Shown here: positions 1 to 8,282 of the stretch, piece after piece
How the letters are laid out: each line of letters begins with the position of its first letter
Position numbering within the stretch: position 1 is the stretch's first letter
Source: Coprococcus sp.
GTDB lineage: Bacteria > Bacillota > Clostridia > Lachnospirales > Lachnospiraceae
Direction: 5' to 3'
Length of the DNA: 15,002 nucleotides
NCBI GenBank assembly: GCA_016297325.1
Contig: JAEDGW010000065.1
Coordinates: 1 to 15,002, forward strand
Position numbers and translations under genes: made by a program
The notes under the pieces: model-generated
Seen by the model: the letters and a program-made list of their open reading frames with translations, nothing else
Told to the model about the DNA's origin: nothing
The model's database searches: none

Positions 1-31
1 TTTTAACTAATATTAACTCACGGAGATTCTC

Positions 32-60
32 TTGATATATGAATCTTCAGGGGTTAGAAT
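32..60 (+). promoter_or_regulatory. Sigma-A type promoter of the ABC transporter operon
   Basis: A TTGATA box at 32-37 and a TAGAAT box at 55-60 are separated by exactly 17 nt. Each differs from the consensus hexamer at one position. Transcription would start near 67-68, giving a leader of about 93 nt before the GTG start at 161. The hexamer GAATCT occurs at 41-46 and again at 57-62, with its inverse AGATTC at 24-29, so repeats flank and overlap the core elements and could be a regulator site. The leader also contains an imperfect hairpin (arms about 89-99 and 106-117, one bulge). Confidence 0.7.
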
Positions 61-146
61 CTATAGTGATGTAGTAGAGAAGATGTGAATATGCGGTATG
101 TCTTGATATCGGCATATGCAGATCACATATTATATATTCAGGAAAC

Positions 147-152
147 AGGAGG
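147..152 (+). promoter_or_regulatory. Ribosome binding site that decides a GTG start
   Basis: A perfect AGGAGG lies 8 nt before GTG at 161. The upstream in-frame ATG at 116 has no Shine-Dalgarno sequence. Starting at 161 also gives a clean lipoprotein signal peptide, so the GTG is preferred. Confidence 0.85.
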
Positions 153-160
153 AATACAGC

Positions 161-1192
161 GTGTCAAAAGCTAGATTTGGCAAGAGACTGTTCACGGTAG
201 TTCTCACGGGAGCGATGTCGATGTCTCTTGTGGCGTGTGGAGGCGGATCTGATGACAAGATCGGTAACGCCAGCGTTAATATTGAACCGTACAGCAAGGT
301 AGAGTTCAATACAGAGCAGGTTAAGAGTGGAGATATCCAGTCGTCAGTATCCCTGGAACTCAAGCCGGACGGTTACAGCAGTAAGGATTATTCCATACAG
401 CAGTCGGATTATCAGGTCCAGGAGGTGTATGTCAAGGAGGGCGATAAAGTTGCCAAGGGCGATGTGATGATACAGTTCAAGGCCAAGGAGATCCAGAAGA
501 CAATAGACGATTACACTGAGCAGAAAGAGCAGTCATCGCTGCTTATAGATCATTACAACAGACTGGCAGCAATAGACAGCAGTCAGGACTATTCGGCTGA
601 CATAGAGGCTGCAAAACAGACTATTGATCTGGCCGATACGTACATAAAAGAGCAGAATGAAAGAATGAAAGACTATCAGGTCATAGCAGAGAAAGATGGA
701 ACTGTCACATATGTGAATGCTGATCTGCAGTATGAATATGTCACGGCCGGAGATACACTTATAACTGTTGATTCGGGATCATCTGATTATGTTGCAGAGA
801 CCAAGGACCCGTTTGAATTCAAGGTTGGCAGCCTGTATGATGCCGATTTCGATGAGGCGACATTCTCACTCAAACTGGTAAAGTGTGACAAATACACAAG
901 TGATGCCACAGGTGCTGAGATGCAGAAACTTACATTCCAGCCGATGGGCGATATGGCTGGAGTCACTGAAGCTGATAAGCTTAGCATGGTGATCGAAAAG
1001 CCGGTCGTGAAGAATGTTGTATATGTGAATAAGAAAGCTGTATTTGTAGGAAGCGATGAGAAGTCATACGTATACGTTGTCGACGATCAGGGATACAGAA
1101 GTGCAGTTCAGGTTGAAGTCGGAGACACAGTGGATGATAAGACGATAATTACATCGGGACTTAAAGCTGGAGAGCAGGTGGTGGTAAATTGA
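161..1192 (+). CDS. Lipoprotein HlyD/MacA-like adaptor subunit of an ABC transporter
   Basis: This is a 343-residue membrane-anchored adaptor (membrane fusion protein type) expected to sit outside the cytoplasmic membrane and work with the FtsX-like permease encoded downstream. From the GTG start the protein has a basic N-terminus, a hydrophobic stretch and the lipobox LVAC with Cys26, so it should be a lipoprotein. A biotinyl-lipoyl-like half lies around residues 84-106 (motif VKEGDKVAKGD). A helical hairpin spans about 107-172, and the second lipoyl half about 173-204 (AEKDGTVTYV, then VTAGDTLITVD). The C-terminal part, about 282-342, has the usual adaptor ending GLKAGEQVVV. The hairpin is short compared with Gram-negative MacA, which fits a cell without an outer membrane. 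The stop overlaps the TTG start of the next gene. The family assignment is firm; the transported substrate is unknown. Confidence 0.85.
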   Translation: MSKARFGKRLFTVVLTGAMSMSLVACGGGSDDKIGNASVNIEPYSKVEFNTEQVKSGDIQSSVSLELKPDGYSSKDYSIQQSDYQVQEVYVKEGDKVAKGDVMIQFKAKEIQKTIDDYTEQKEQSSLLIDHYNRLAAIDSSQDYSADIEAAKQTIDLADTYIKEQNERMKDYQVIAEKDGTVTYVNADLQYEYVTAGDTLITVDSGSSDYVAETKDPFEFKVGSLYDADFDEATFSLKLVKCDKYTSDATGAEMQKLTFQPMGDMAGVTEADKLSMVIEKPVVKNVVYVNKKAVFVGSDEKSYVYVVDDQGYRSAVQVEVGDTVDDKTIITSGLKAGEQVVVN

Positions 1193-3630
1193 GACAGCAT
1201 AAATATACTAACAGGAGCAGCGCAAAGAGCTGTATATCAAAAAGAGTTGCCTGTCTGTTCATGTCATTTGTCATGGCAGCGGCTATGACGGGATGTGGCA
1301 AGGAGAAGGTGGAGAGTGCGCCAGATCTTCTGGATCCGGTGAGTACGAACGAGGCCTATAGACCGGTGACATATGGTGACATAGGAAGAATGGTCATCAA
1401 GACAGGAACAATAGTTCCGACAGATAACTGCTATTACTATGATACATCCGCAACCCTGTCAAAGGTGTATGTGAATGTAGGAGATAAGGTTAAAAAAGGA
1501 ACAGTTCTTGCTGAGGCGGGAAGCGGAAGTGGAACTGATGCAGCAGATGACGGAAGTTCAGTTGATGATCCATCTGTAAGTGATCCTACAATGGATGATG
1601 GATCGGTGGATGATACTTCGGATGACGATTCATTTTCACATAATATAAAAGAAAAGATATTTGAGCAGAATCAGACAGAGCTTGACTGGAAGATAAAGGC
1701 CTGCGATGAGATCGGAGACAAGGAAGGCGCTGATGCAGCAAGGATCGAGAAAGCGGTAAATGCTGAGAACAACAGGTATGAGAATGTCCTGTATGAATAC
1801 GAGCAGAAAAAGAAGCTGCAGGAGAAGGAAGACAGTGAGAAGCTCCAGCAGAACGGTACTCTCAAGGCAGATGGCGACGGATATGTAACCTACGCCAAGA
1901 AAGTAAAGGGGACAGAGACAACAGTCGCCGGCGGTGAGAATGTGGTGGTCGTATCGGATTACAGCCAGCCGTATATTGAGATCACAGGTGAGAAGTTCAA
2001 AAAAGGTAATTATTCACTGTATAAGAATATGTACGCTGTCGTTGATGGCAAGAAGTATGATATAGAGATGTACAATTACACGAATCAGGAGATAGCAGTT
2101 GCGCAGAGTATGTCCAGTATGCCGTACACCAGATTCAAGCTTAAAGGCGTGAAGAACCCAGAGAAGATACTCAGCGTTGGAAACACTGTATCATTGTACT
2201 TCAGCACATCAGAGGCGAAGAACGTACTTACAATAGGAAATGATTCCCTGTATGAGGAGAATGGCCAGACATTTGTATATCTGAAGACGGATACAAGTGA
2301 TAAGGAGAGACGTGACATAGAGATAGGTGTGAGTGATTCGAATTACACAGAGGTTGTGAGCGGACTCAAGGAGGGCGACCTCGTCTACTATGCATCTGAT
2401 GCGATCATGCCTAGCGATTATTCAGAGTACACGGTATCTCTTGACTCTTATACCAAGACCGCAAAGGTCGACAGTGACAATTTCACTGTGGAAGATCTGA
2501 ACAGTGTTAGTTATGTGGCACCTTGTGATGGAAGATTTACAAAACTGAACATCAAGAAGGGCAAGAAAGTAAAGAAGGGCGATCTGCTGTTCCAGATAGA
2601 CAGTGGTGGCGGATCTGCAGCCATGAAGGACATAGATAATCAGATTGAGAGCGAGAATCAGAGTTATACTTCCGAGATGAAGGATTATGATGATCAGATA
2701 AATGATCTCACAAGACAGATCAAGCATTATCAGTCAGGCAAGGTTGCTACGCCGACTGATGCGAACAACACTTTATATATGGCTGAACAGCTCACTTGTC
2801 AGAGAAATGTGTTATCCCTGAACAAGGAGATGCTCACACATACACACAATGCTACGATATCAAGTCTCAATGCGCAGAAGGAAAAGCTCAACAAGAACAA
2901 TGACGGAAGCGGTAAGATCAGCGTGTATGCGGAGCAGGCAGGTACTGTGCTGTCAGTTGATGGAAGTACAGATGTGGCTGTGAAGGAAGGTCAGAGCATA
3001 GTGACCATCGGCAGCAATGAGAACGTGATCCTGGCAGTGTCGATAAGCGACGGAAAGCTTGCCATAAACCAGAAGGTTACGATCATAAACAAGAGTAATA
3101 CAAGCAAGAAGTTCACGGGAACCTGTGTGGGAACCACGGGAGACGGCGAAAGAAATTATATAGAGACTGATTCTGACGGAAAAGTCCATATAACAAAAAG
3201 TTCAAGTGATTCTGACCTTAAATATTACATACAGGTCAGTGACAGCAGCTTCTACAAGAAGCCGAAGGCATATCAGGTCAGCTATCCGACAGTCTCATAT
3301 GAGAACGTGGTCATGATTCCGAGCAACATGATCTATCATGAGACCAGCAAGAAGAATGCAAGCGAGTACGATTATGTATGGCTTCTAAAGGATGATGAGA
3401 TCATCAAACAGTATGTGACGCTGGGAGATTCGGATCAGAGCAAGACCATCATATTGTCAGGACTTCAGGAGGGCGATGTGATAGCGAAGGAGTCGGGAGC
3501 AACTTCATCCAGAAAATCTGGTTCGTCGGATGGATCAGGATCAGATTCGGCAGGAAATAATTCGTCAGGCGGCGATTCATCAGACAGTGGTTCAGGTTCT
3601 GACAGCGGTTCAGACAGCATGGAAGAGTAA
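1189..3630 (+). CDS. Large lipoprotein with two tandem adaptor-like (HlyD) modules
   Basis: This 813-residue protein is roughly twice the usual adaptor length. A TTG start at 1189 overlaps the previous stop (TTGA) and follows AGGTGGTGG at 1176-1184. The signal peptide ends in the lipobox MTGC with Cys36. Module 1 has a lipoyl half near 82-109 (VNVGDKVKKGTVL), an Asp/Ser-rich insert at about 111-150, a charged helical stretch at 151-222, the second lipoyl half near 224-256, a beta region, and an ending typical of adaptors at 389-400 (SGLKEGDLVYY). Module 2 restarts at about 440: lipoyl half 442-471 (IKKGKKVKKGDLL), helical hairpin 477-570, second half 577-608, and the typical ending at 757-766 (SGLQEGDVIA). 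Residues 774-813 are almost entirely Ser, Gly, Asp and Asn, a likely flexible tail. The permease start follows 15 nt after the stop. It is inferred to partner the permease; that both modules are functional is not shown. Confidence 0.8.
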   Translation: MRQHKYTNRSSAKSCISKRVACLFMSFVMAAAMTGCGKEKVESAPDLLDPVSTNEAYRPVTYGDIGRMVIKTGTIVPTDNCYYYDTSATLSKVYVNVGDKVKKGTVLAEAGSGSGTDAADDGSSVDDPSVSDPTMDDGSVDDTSDDDSFSHNIKEKIFEQNQTELDWKIKACDEIGDKEGADAARIEKAVNAENNRYENVLYEYEQKKKLQEKEDSEKLQQNGTLKADGDGYVTYAKKVKGTETTVAGGENVVVVSDYSQPYIEITGEKFKKGNYSLYKNMYAVVDGKKYDIEMYNYTNQEIAVAQSMSSMPYTRFKLKGVKNPEKILSVGNTVSLYFSTSEAKNVLTIGNDSLYEENGQTFVYLKTDTSDKERRDIEIGVSDSNYTEVVSGLKEGDLVYYASDAIMPSDYSEYTVSLDSYTKTAKVDSDNFTVEDLNSVSYVAPCDGRFTKLNIKKGKKVKKGDLLFQIDSGGGSAAMKDIDNQIESENQSYTSEMKDYDDQINDLTRQIKHYQSGKVATPTDANNTLYMAEQLTCQRNVLSLNKEMLTHTHNATISSLNAQKEKLNKNNDGSGKISVYAEQAGTVLSVDGSTDVAVKEGQSIVTIGSNENVILAVSISDGKLAINQKVTIINKSNTSKKFTGTCVGTTGDGERNYIETDSDGKVHITKSSSDSDLKYYIQVSDSSFYKKPKAYQVSYPTVSYENVVMIPSNMIYHETSKKNASEYDYVWLLKDDEIIKQYVTLGDSDQSKTIILSGLQEGDVIAKESGATSSRKSGSSDGSGSDSAGNNSSGGDSSDSGSGSDSGSDSMEE

Positions 3631-3645
3631 CAGAGAGGAGAAAAG

Positions 3646-6477
3646 ATGTTTAAATTTTTATCACATAAATTATTAAATAAAAAGTGGTTGAATGCATGTC
3701 TTCTCCTTGGAATCATTCTGCTGGTGGCAGTAGTATCATGTAACCCTATGTTCAAGAATGGTGCGCTTGATATGCTCATGTCATCAAAGTTTGATGCATC
3801 AATGACCGAGCAGAACAGATATCCGGCAACCATGGGACGTTCGGGTTCATGTGCTGTGGAGGAGTATCCGGATTCAGATGCTGTCCTGAACAGGATAAAG
3901 AAATATGAAGATATGTGGAATTACTACACCGAGATAGATACGGTGATGAGACAGACGACACTTACGATACAGGCTGGTTATACACAGAGTAACCTGAATC
4001 ATAGATCGTACTTTAACATGGCTTATATGCCTGGAATAGAGGATCATATAAATATCACATATGGTACGAGTCTTGAGAATGCGAAAACCGACTCAGGCGT
4101 GTATCCATGTATAATCTCACAGAGAGCGCTTGATCAGTACAATCTTGTCGTTGGTGAGGTATTCACCATAGACACAGGACTCAGCGACGCAGTCGATTCT
4201 CAGGGCAATCCGATGAAGTATCAGATAGTCGGAGTATTTGAGGAGAAAGATTATTCGGACATCTTCTGGTACGATGAGCTGGCTGATCTTGACAAGCAGG
4301 TGTATGTGACAAAGAGTGATTTCGATGATATGGTGAGCAAATACAATTTCCTTACTATATATTACACAGATCACGACATGATCAATTATTCACAGATAAC
4401 CCATTCAAATGCCATGGATCTTCTGTATTACCTCGATTCATTCAAGAGTTCGGACAAATACTTTGAGGAGAATATGTCCAGTGTGCTCATTGACTATAGA
4501 GGAGATGCGAAGACCATAGGAATAATCATATGGGTTCTGGAACTTCCGATACTTGTTCTGCTCCTTGCGTTTATCTACATGGTATCAAGCCAGATACTTG
4601 AGATGGAAGATGGAGAGATTGCGATGCTCAAGAGCCGAGGTACAAGTACGAAGCAGATACTCGGAATATATCTTGGGCAGTCGGCGATATTGTCTGCTAT
4701 AGCTATCGTGATAGGTGTACCGATAGGATTCCTGTTGTGTAAGCTTGCAGCAAGTGCAAGATCTTTCCTTCAGTTTGAAGTGAAGGATACACATTTCTAT
4801 CAGCTTGATCCATGGATGTTTGTGTACAGTGTGGCTGCGGCGCTCATAGCGGTGCTGTTCGTGACACTTCCGGTTATAAAATATGCGAAGAACTCGATAG
4901 TTGAGCAGAAGAGCAGGGTTGGCAAGGTGAATTACAAGCCGTTCTGGGAGAAGTTCTTCATAGATGTCATACTTGTGGGACTTTCTGCTTACCTGTTGTA
5001 CAACTACAACAAACAGAAAGCAACCATCGCACTCGACATACTTTCGGGATTAAGACCTGATCCTGTAATCTTCCTGAATTCATCGCTGTTCATATTTGCA
5101 GTTGGTCTTCTGGTGCTCAGACTGATAAAGTATCTTATCAGGCTGATATACAGAATAGGAAGAAAGAGATGGTCTCCAGCGGTATATGCGTCATTCCTTC
5201 AGATCACAAGAACTGTAAAGAAACAGGGATTTATATCAGTATTCCTCGTCATGACCATTGCCATGGGTATGTTCAATTCCAATATGGCCAGAACAATAAA
5301 CGAGAACAAGACAGAGAGAATCAACTATAACCTTGGTACTGATCTTGTGGTACAGGAGCAGTGGACAAGAGGAACATATGTAGATAAAGAGAAGAAGACC
5401 CATTGGTATTACACTGAGGGAGATTTTGAGAGATTTACAAAGCTTGAAGGATCCCTGTGTGACAAGGTGACAAGGGTTATATATGATGACGATGCAGTTA
5501 TAAAGGCCGGTGGAGAAGAGCTGGCGGGCAGTGTTCTCATGGGAATCAACACAAAGGAATTCGGTGAGACAGCCAGACTTCAGGATGGACTGAACGATGA
5601 ACATTGGTTCAACTATCTGAATGATCTGTCACAGGTATCAAACGGAATCATCATATCTTCAAATCTTGCAAAGAAATATGACATCAAAGTTGGTGACAGC
5701 ATAAATTACGCAAGATACAGTCCGTTAAAGAGTCAGGAGAAAACAGAGATAGCATCACCGAGCGGTACGGTGTGTGCCATAGTAGATGCATTCCCTGGAT
5801 TCCAGCAGTACGTATATGAGAAGGACAGCAACGGTGAGGTGAAAGAGGTTGAGAGATACCTTGTGGTTGCCAATTATGCCTATGTTGTAGGTGCGTTCAG
5901 CCAGACTCCTTATCAGGTGTGGATGAGACTTGCAAAGAATACGAGCTACAAGGATGTCCTTGCGGAGCTCAAGTCAGAGGATATCAATATAGTACAGTAT
6001 GACAGCCAGGATAAGGATATACAGGAGATGCAGGAGTCTCCACTGGTTCTTATCACAAACGGTCTGTTTTCACTGTCATTTATAATAGCTATCATACTTT
6101 GTACAGTTGGATTCCTGATCTACTGGATAACATCCATCAAGCAGAGAGAGTTGTTGTTCGGTATATACAGGGCTATGGGTATGAGCATGCGTGAGATCAA
6201 CAAGATGCTTATAAATGAACAGATATTCAGCTCGGTTCTAGCCAGCCTTGCAGGTTATGGCGTAGGAGCTGCGGCCACGGTGCTGTTTGTAAAGCTTGTG
6301 GCGGTCGTATACCTGCCGGAGTCACACAATATAGCAATATCGATAGCTGTGAACCCATATGATCTTGTGAAGCTTACAGCGGTGGTAGTATTCATGTTTG
6401 TAGTATGCTTCATAGTCATCAGAACTATTCTGAAGAAGATGAACATCACACAGGCACTTAAACTGGGGGAGGATTAA
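3646..6477 (+). CDS. FtsX/MacB-family ABC transporter permease, two FtsX-like halves
   Basis: This 943-residue membrane protein is the channel or mechanotransmission subunit of the transporter. Hydrophobic segments are seen at about 16-32, 291-315, 346-368, 389-411, 437-453, 475-497, 528-548, 799-830, 864-885 and 907-928, ten in all. Large extracytoplasmic domains fall at about 35-290 and 550-798. This is the duplicated FtsX layout (four segments, two linkers, four segments). Both halves carry the cytoplasmic coupling-helix pattern after their second segment: EIAMLKSRGTSTKQI (about 325-339), and RELLFGIYRAMGMSMREI after about residue 830. The ATG has GAGGAG at 3635-3640. A VVSC sequence at residues 29-32 resembles a lipobox but lies in the first membrane segment. 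The ATPase gene starts 3 nt after the stop. The family exports or works on lipoproteins, peptides or drugs; nothing here fixes the substrate. Confidence 0.88.
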   Translation: MFKFLSHKLLNKKWLNACLLLGIILLVAVVSCNPMFKNGALDMLMSSKFDASMTEQNRYPATMGRSGSCAVEEYPDSDAVLNRIKKYEDMWNYYTEIDTVMRQTTLTIQAGYTQSNLNHRSYFNMAYMPGIEDHINITYGTSLENAKTDSGVYPCIISQRALDQYNLVVGEVFTIDTGLSDAVDSQGNPMKYQIVGVFEEKDYSDIFWYDELADLDKQVYVTKSDFDDMVSKYNFLTIYYTDHDMINYSQITHSNAMDLLYYLDSFKSSDKYFEENMSSVLIDYRGDAKTIGIIIWVLELPILVLLLAFIYMVSSQILEMEDGEIAMLKSRGTSTKQILGIYLGQSAILSAIAIVIGVPIGFLLCKLAASARSFLQFEVKDTHFYQLDPWMFVYSVAAALIAVLFVTLPVIKYAKNSIVEQKSRVGKVNYKPFWEKFFIDVILVGLSAYLLYNYNKQKATIALDILSGLRPDPVIFLNSSLFIFAVGLLVLRLIKYLIRLIYRIGRKRWSPAVYASFLQITRTVKKQGFISVFLVMTIAMGMFNSNMARTINENKTERINYNLGTDLVVQEQWTRGTYVDKEKKTHWYYTEGDFERFTKLEGSLCDKVTRVIYDDDAVIKAGGEELAGSVLMGINTKEFGETARLQDGLNDEHWFNYLNDLSQVSNGIIISSNLAKKYDIKVGDSINYARYSPLKSQEKTEIASPSGTVCAIVDAFPGFQQYVYEKDSNGEVKEVERYLVVANYAYVVGAFSQTPYQVWMRLAKNTSYKDVLAELKSEDINIVQYDSQDKDIQEMQESPLVLITNGLFSLSFIIAIILCTVGFLIYWITSIKQRELLFGIYRAMGMSMREINKMLINEQIFSSVLASLAGYGVGAAATVLFVKLVAVVYLPESHNIAISIAVNPYDLVKLTAVVVFMFVVCFIVIRTILKKMNITQALKLGED

Positions 6478-6480
6478 TCT

Positions 6481-7218
6481 ATGAGTGATAATGAAATGAA
6501 CACAGAATATATATTTGATTCCGCTCCCGTAGATAATGTCTCTGACGTCATGATAGAGGCAAAGGGTATCAAAAGATGCTTCAGACTGGGAAGTGGCGAA
6601 GATTTTTATGCACTTAAAGGTATAGACATACAGATACCGGCCGGAAAGCTCACCATATTGAAGGGACGTTCCGGTTCAGGTAAGACGACACTCCTCAACA
6701 TCCTCAGCGCTCTTGATGAGCCTACGGAGGGAGAGGTCATCGTGGATGGCCATGAGTACAGCCAGATGAATGAGAAGGAGAAGGAGCTGCTTCGAAGATA
6801 CAATATAGGATTTGTATTCCAGTCGGTGGCACTTATCCCTATCATGAGTGCTTATGAGAATGTAGACTTTGGACTGAGACTTGCAGAGTATGACGGCAAC
6901 AGGGATGCCAGGATAAGACAGGTTCTTGATCTTGTGGGACTTTCATCGAGAATGACACATTTTCCAAATCAGATGTCAGGTGGTGAGCAGCAGAGAGTTG
7001 CCATCGCCAGAGCGGTGGCCCACAAGCCAAAGGTTATATTTGCGGATGAGCCTACGGGTGCTTTGGACACGGCGTCAGGTCTTGCGGTCATGAAGCTGTT
7101 CCAGGAACTTGTATACAAAGAGGGAATCACGATAGTCATGACAACACATGATCCGAAATTGATGGAACTTGGAGACGTAGTGTATGAGATAGAGGATGGT
7201 GAGATAGTTGAGCGATAA
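6481..7218 (+). CDS. ABC transporter ATP-binding protein (MacB/LolD type), first of two
   Basis: This cytoplasmic ATPase of 245 residues powers the FtsX-like permease. All catalytic motifs are present: Walker A GRSGSGKT at 62-69, Q-loop Gln114 in FVFQ, signature MSGGEQQ at 165-171, Walker B VIFADE at 185-190, D-loop GALD, and H-loop His223. A non-conserved stretch of about 25 residues precedes the ATPase fold. The ATG has a strong site (GGGGGAGG, 6465-6472) 8 nt upstream that overlaps the end of the permease gene. The coding sequence overlaps the next ATPase gene by 11 nt, which suggests translational coupling. It could bind one half of the two-fold permease while the next ATPase binds the other, or form homodimers; the sequence does not decide this. 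Confidence 0.92.
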   Translation: MSDNEMNTEYIFDSAPVDNVSDVMIEAKGIKRCFRLGSGEDFYALKGIDIQIPAGKLTILKGRSGSGKTTLLNILSALDEPTEGEVIVDGHEYSQMNEKEKELLRRYNIGFVFQSVALIPIMSAYENVDFGLRLAEYDGNRDARIRQVLDLVGLSSRMTHFPNQMSGGEQQRVAIARAVAHKPKVIFADEPTGALDTASGLAVMKLFQELVYKEGITIVMTTHDPKLMELGDVVYEIEDGEIVER

Positions 7219-7863
7219 GCATTTATTCAAAAAGAAAAAGAAAGATACTGCGGAAGCTGAAGCTATAGCACCGGAGATGAATACTGAGGCAGGTGAAAGC
7301 ACCGGGAGCCATGAGTATGTATATGGAATGGATGAAAGCACTGCTGATGCTGCTCCTGAGACAAAAGGTGATGATGGCAGCCAGCCGGTGGATGATGACA
7401 ATATCATATCCTGTGACAGTCTTGTGAAGATATATAAGACTGATGATGTAGAGGTTATGGCTCTTCAGGGCCTTGAGCTCAACATAAAATACGGAGAACT
7501 GATGGCGGTCATAGGTAAATCCGGTTCAGGTAAGTCTACACTGCTCAACATGATAGGTGGTCTGGAGCGTCCTACAGCCGGCAAGCTGTACGTCGATGGA
7601 AAAGATCTGTTTGCCATGACGGACAAAGAGCTTGTGGAATACAGAAAGCACACTGTAGGATTTGTATGGCAGAAGAATTCAAGAAATCTGCTTCCGTATA
7701 TGACAGCCATTGAGAATGTTCAGGTTCCAATGTATTTTGACAAGGATAACAAAGAGGACAAATACGCCAGGGCGCACGATCTTCTGTGTAAGGTGGGACT
7801 TGAGGATAAGATAAATTCATATCCGTCACAGATGTCAGGTGGTGAGCAGCAGAGAGTTGCCAT
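6970..7863 (+). repeat. 35-bp perfect direct repeat shared by the two ATPase genes
   Basis: The 35 nt at 6970-7004 and at 7829-7863 are identical and encode the signature region QMSGGEQQRVAI in both ATPases. Shorter identical stretches surround the Walker A and Walker B codons. The copies are 859 bp apart in the same orientation, consistent with tandem gene duplication followed by divergence, or gene conversion. Confidence 0.85.
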
Positions 7864-8281
7864 AGCCATAGCACTTGCAAACAATCCGAAGATACTTCTT
7901 GCGGATGAGCCTACAGGTGCGGTTGATACAAAGACGTCGAATATGATACAGGATCTGTTCAGAAAACTGAATGAGGAGCTTGGCATAACGATAATCATAG
8001 TTACCCATGATATCAGTCTGGCAAATAAGGTTGGACGTGTGGTCATGATATCAGATGGAAAGATAAGCACCGAGAAGATCATGAAGGAATCATATAAGGA
8101 TAGAATGAATGAGCTTACCACAGATGGATTCTCATCTGATGATTCACACGAAGAGTTCTCTATTCTTGACAAGGCAAACCGTGTACAGATCAGTCCTGAT
8201 ATGCTTGCTGCTGCGGGAATCGACAGCAACAAGGTAAAAGTCCAGGTAGAAAATGGCAAGGTTATAATCACAAAAGAGTAG
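7208..8281 (+). CDS. ABC transporter ATP-binding protein with N- and C-terminal extensions, second of two
   Basis: This is a 357-residue ATPase, over 100 residues longer than a typical MacB/LolD-type domain. Catalytic motifs are intact: Walker A GKSGSGKST at 103-111, Q-loop Gln155 in FVWQ, signature MSGGEQQ at 209-215, Walker B ILLADE at 229-234, D-loop GAVD, and H-loop His267. Residues 1-65 form a charged, low-complexity leader (a Lys run at 8-12, then Glu/Asp/Ala-rich). Residues 290-357 follow the ATPase fold. Within them, about 325-357 (RVQISPDMLAAAGI, then KVKVQVENGKVIITKE) resembles half of an AbrB/MazE-like swapped hairpin. The TTG start lies inside the previous gene after GAGG (7192-7195) and GGTGAG (7198-7203). 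An ATG at 7277 is a possible alternative but has a poorly spaced site. I infer pairing with the first ATPase on the same permease. Confidence 0.88.
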   Translation: MSDKHLFKKKKKDTAEAEAIAPEMNTEAGESTGSHEYVYGMDESTADAAPETKGDDGSQPVDDDNIISCDSLVKIYKTDDVEVMALQGLELNIKYGELMAVIGKSGSGKSTLLNMIGGLERPTAGKLYVDGKDLFAMTDKELVEYRKHTVGFVWQKNSRNLLPYMTAIENVQVPMYFDKDNKEDKYARAHDLLCKVGLEDKINSYPSQMSGGEQQRVAIAIALANNPKILLADEPTGAVDTKTSNMIQDLFRKLNEELGITIIIVTHDISLANKVGRVVMISDGKISTEKIMKESYKDRMNELTTDGFSSDDSHEEFSILDKANRVQISPDMLAAAGIDSNKVKVQVENGKVIITKE

Positions 8282-8282
8282 C

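Noticed and set aside
116..160. ATG at 116 as the start of the first adaptor
   Set aside because: It has no Shine-Dalgarno sequence and would put 15 extra residues before the signal peptide; GTG at 161 has AGGAGG at 8 nt and gives a standard lipoprotein N-terminus.
3730..3741. Lipobox-like VVSC at the N-terminus of the permease
   Set aside because: It falls at the end of the first membrane segment of a ten-segment FtsX-like protein; cleavage there would remove a segment that the family needs.
7720..8271. 183-codon open frame on the - strand opposite the second ATPase
   Set aside because: It mirrors a gene with all ABC motifs, has no ribosome site or promoter, and its Ser/Ile/Leu-rich composition is typical of an antisense shadow.
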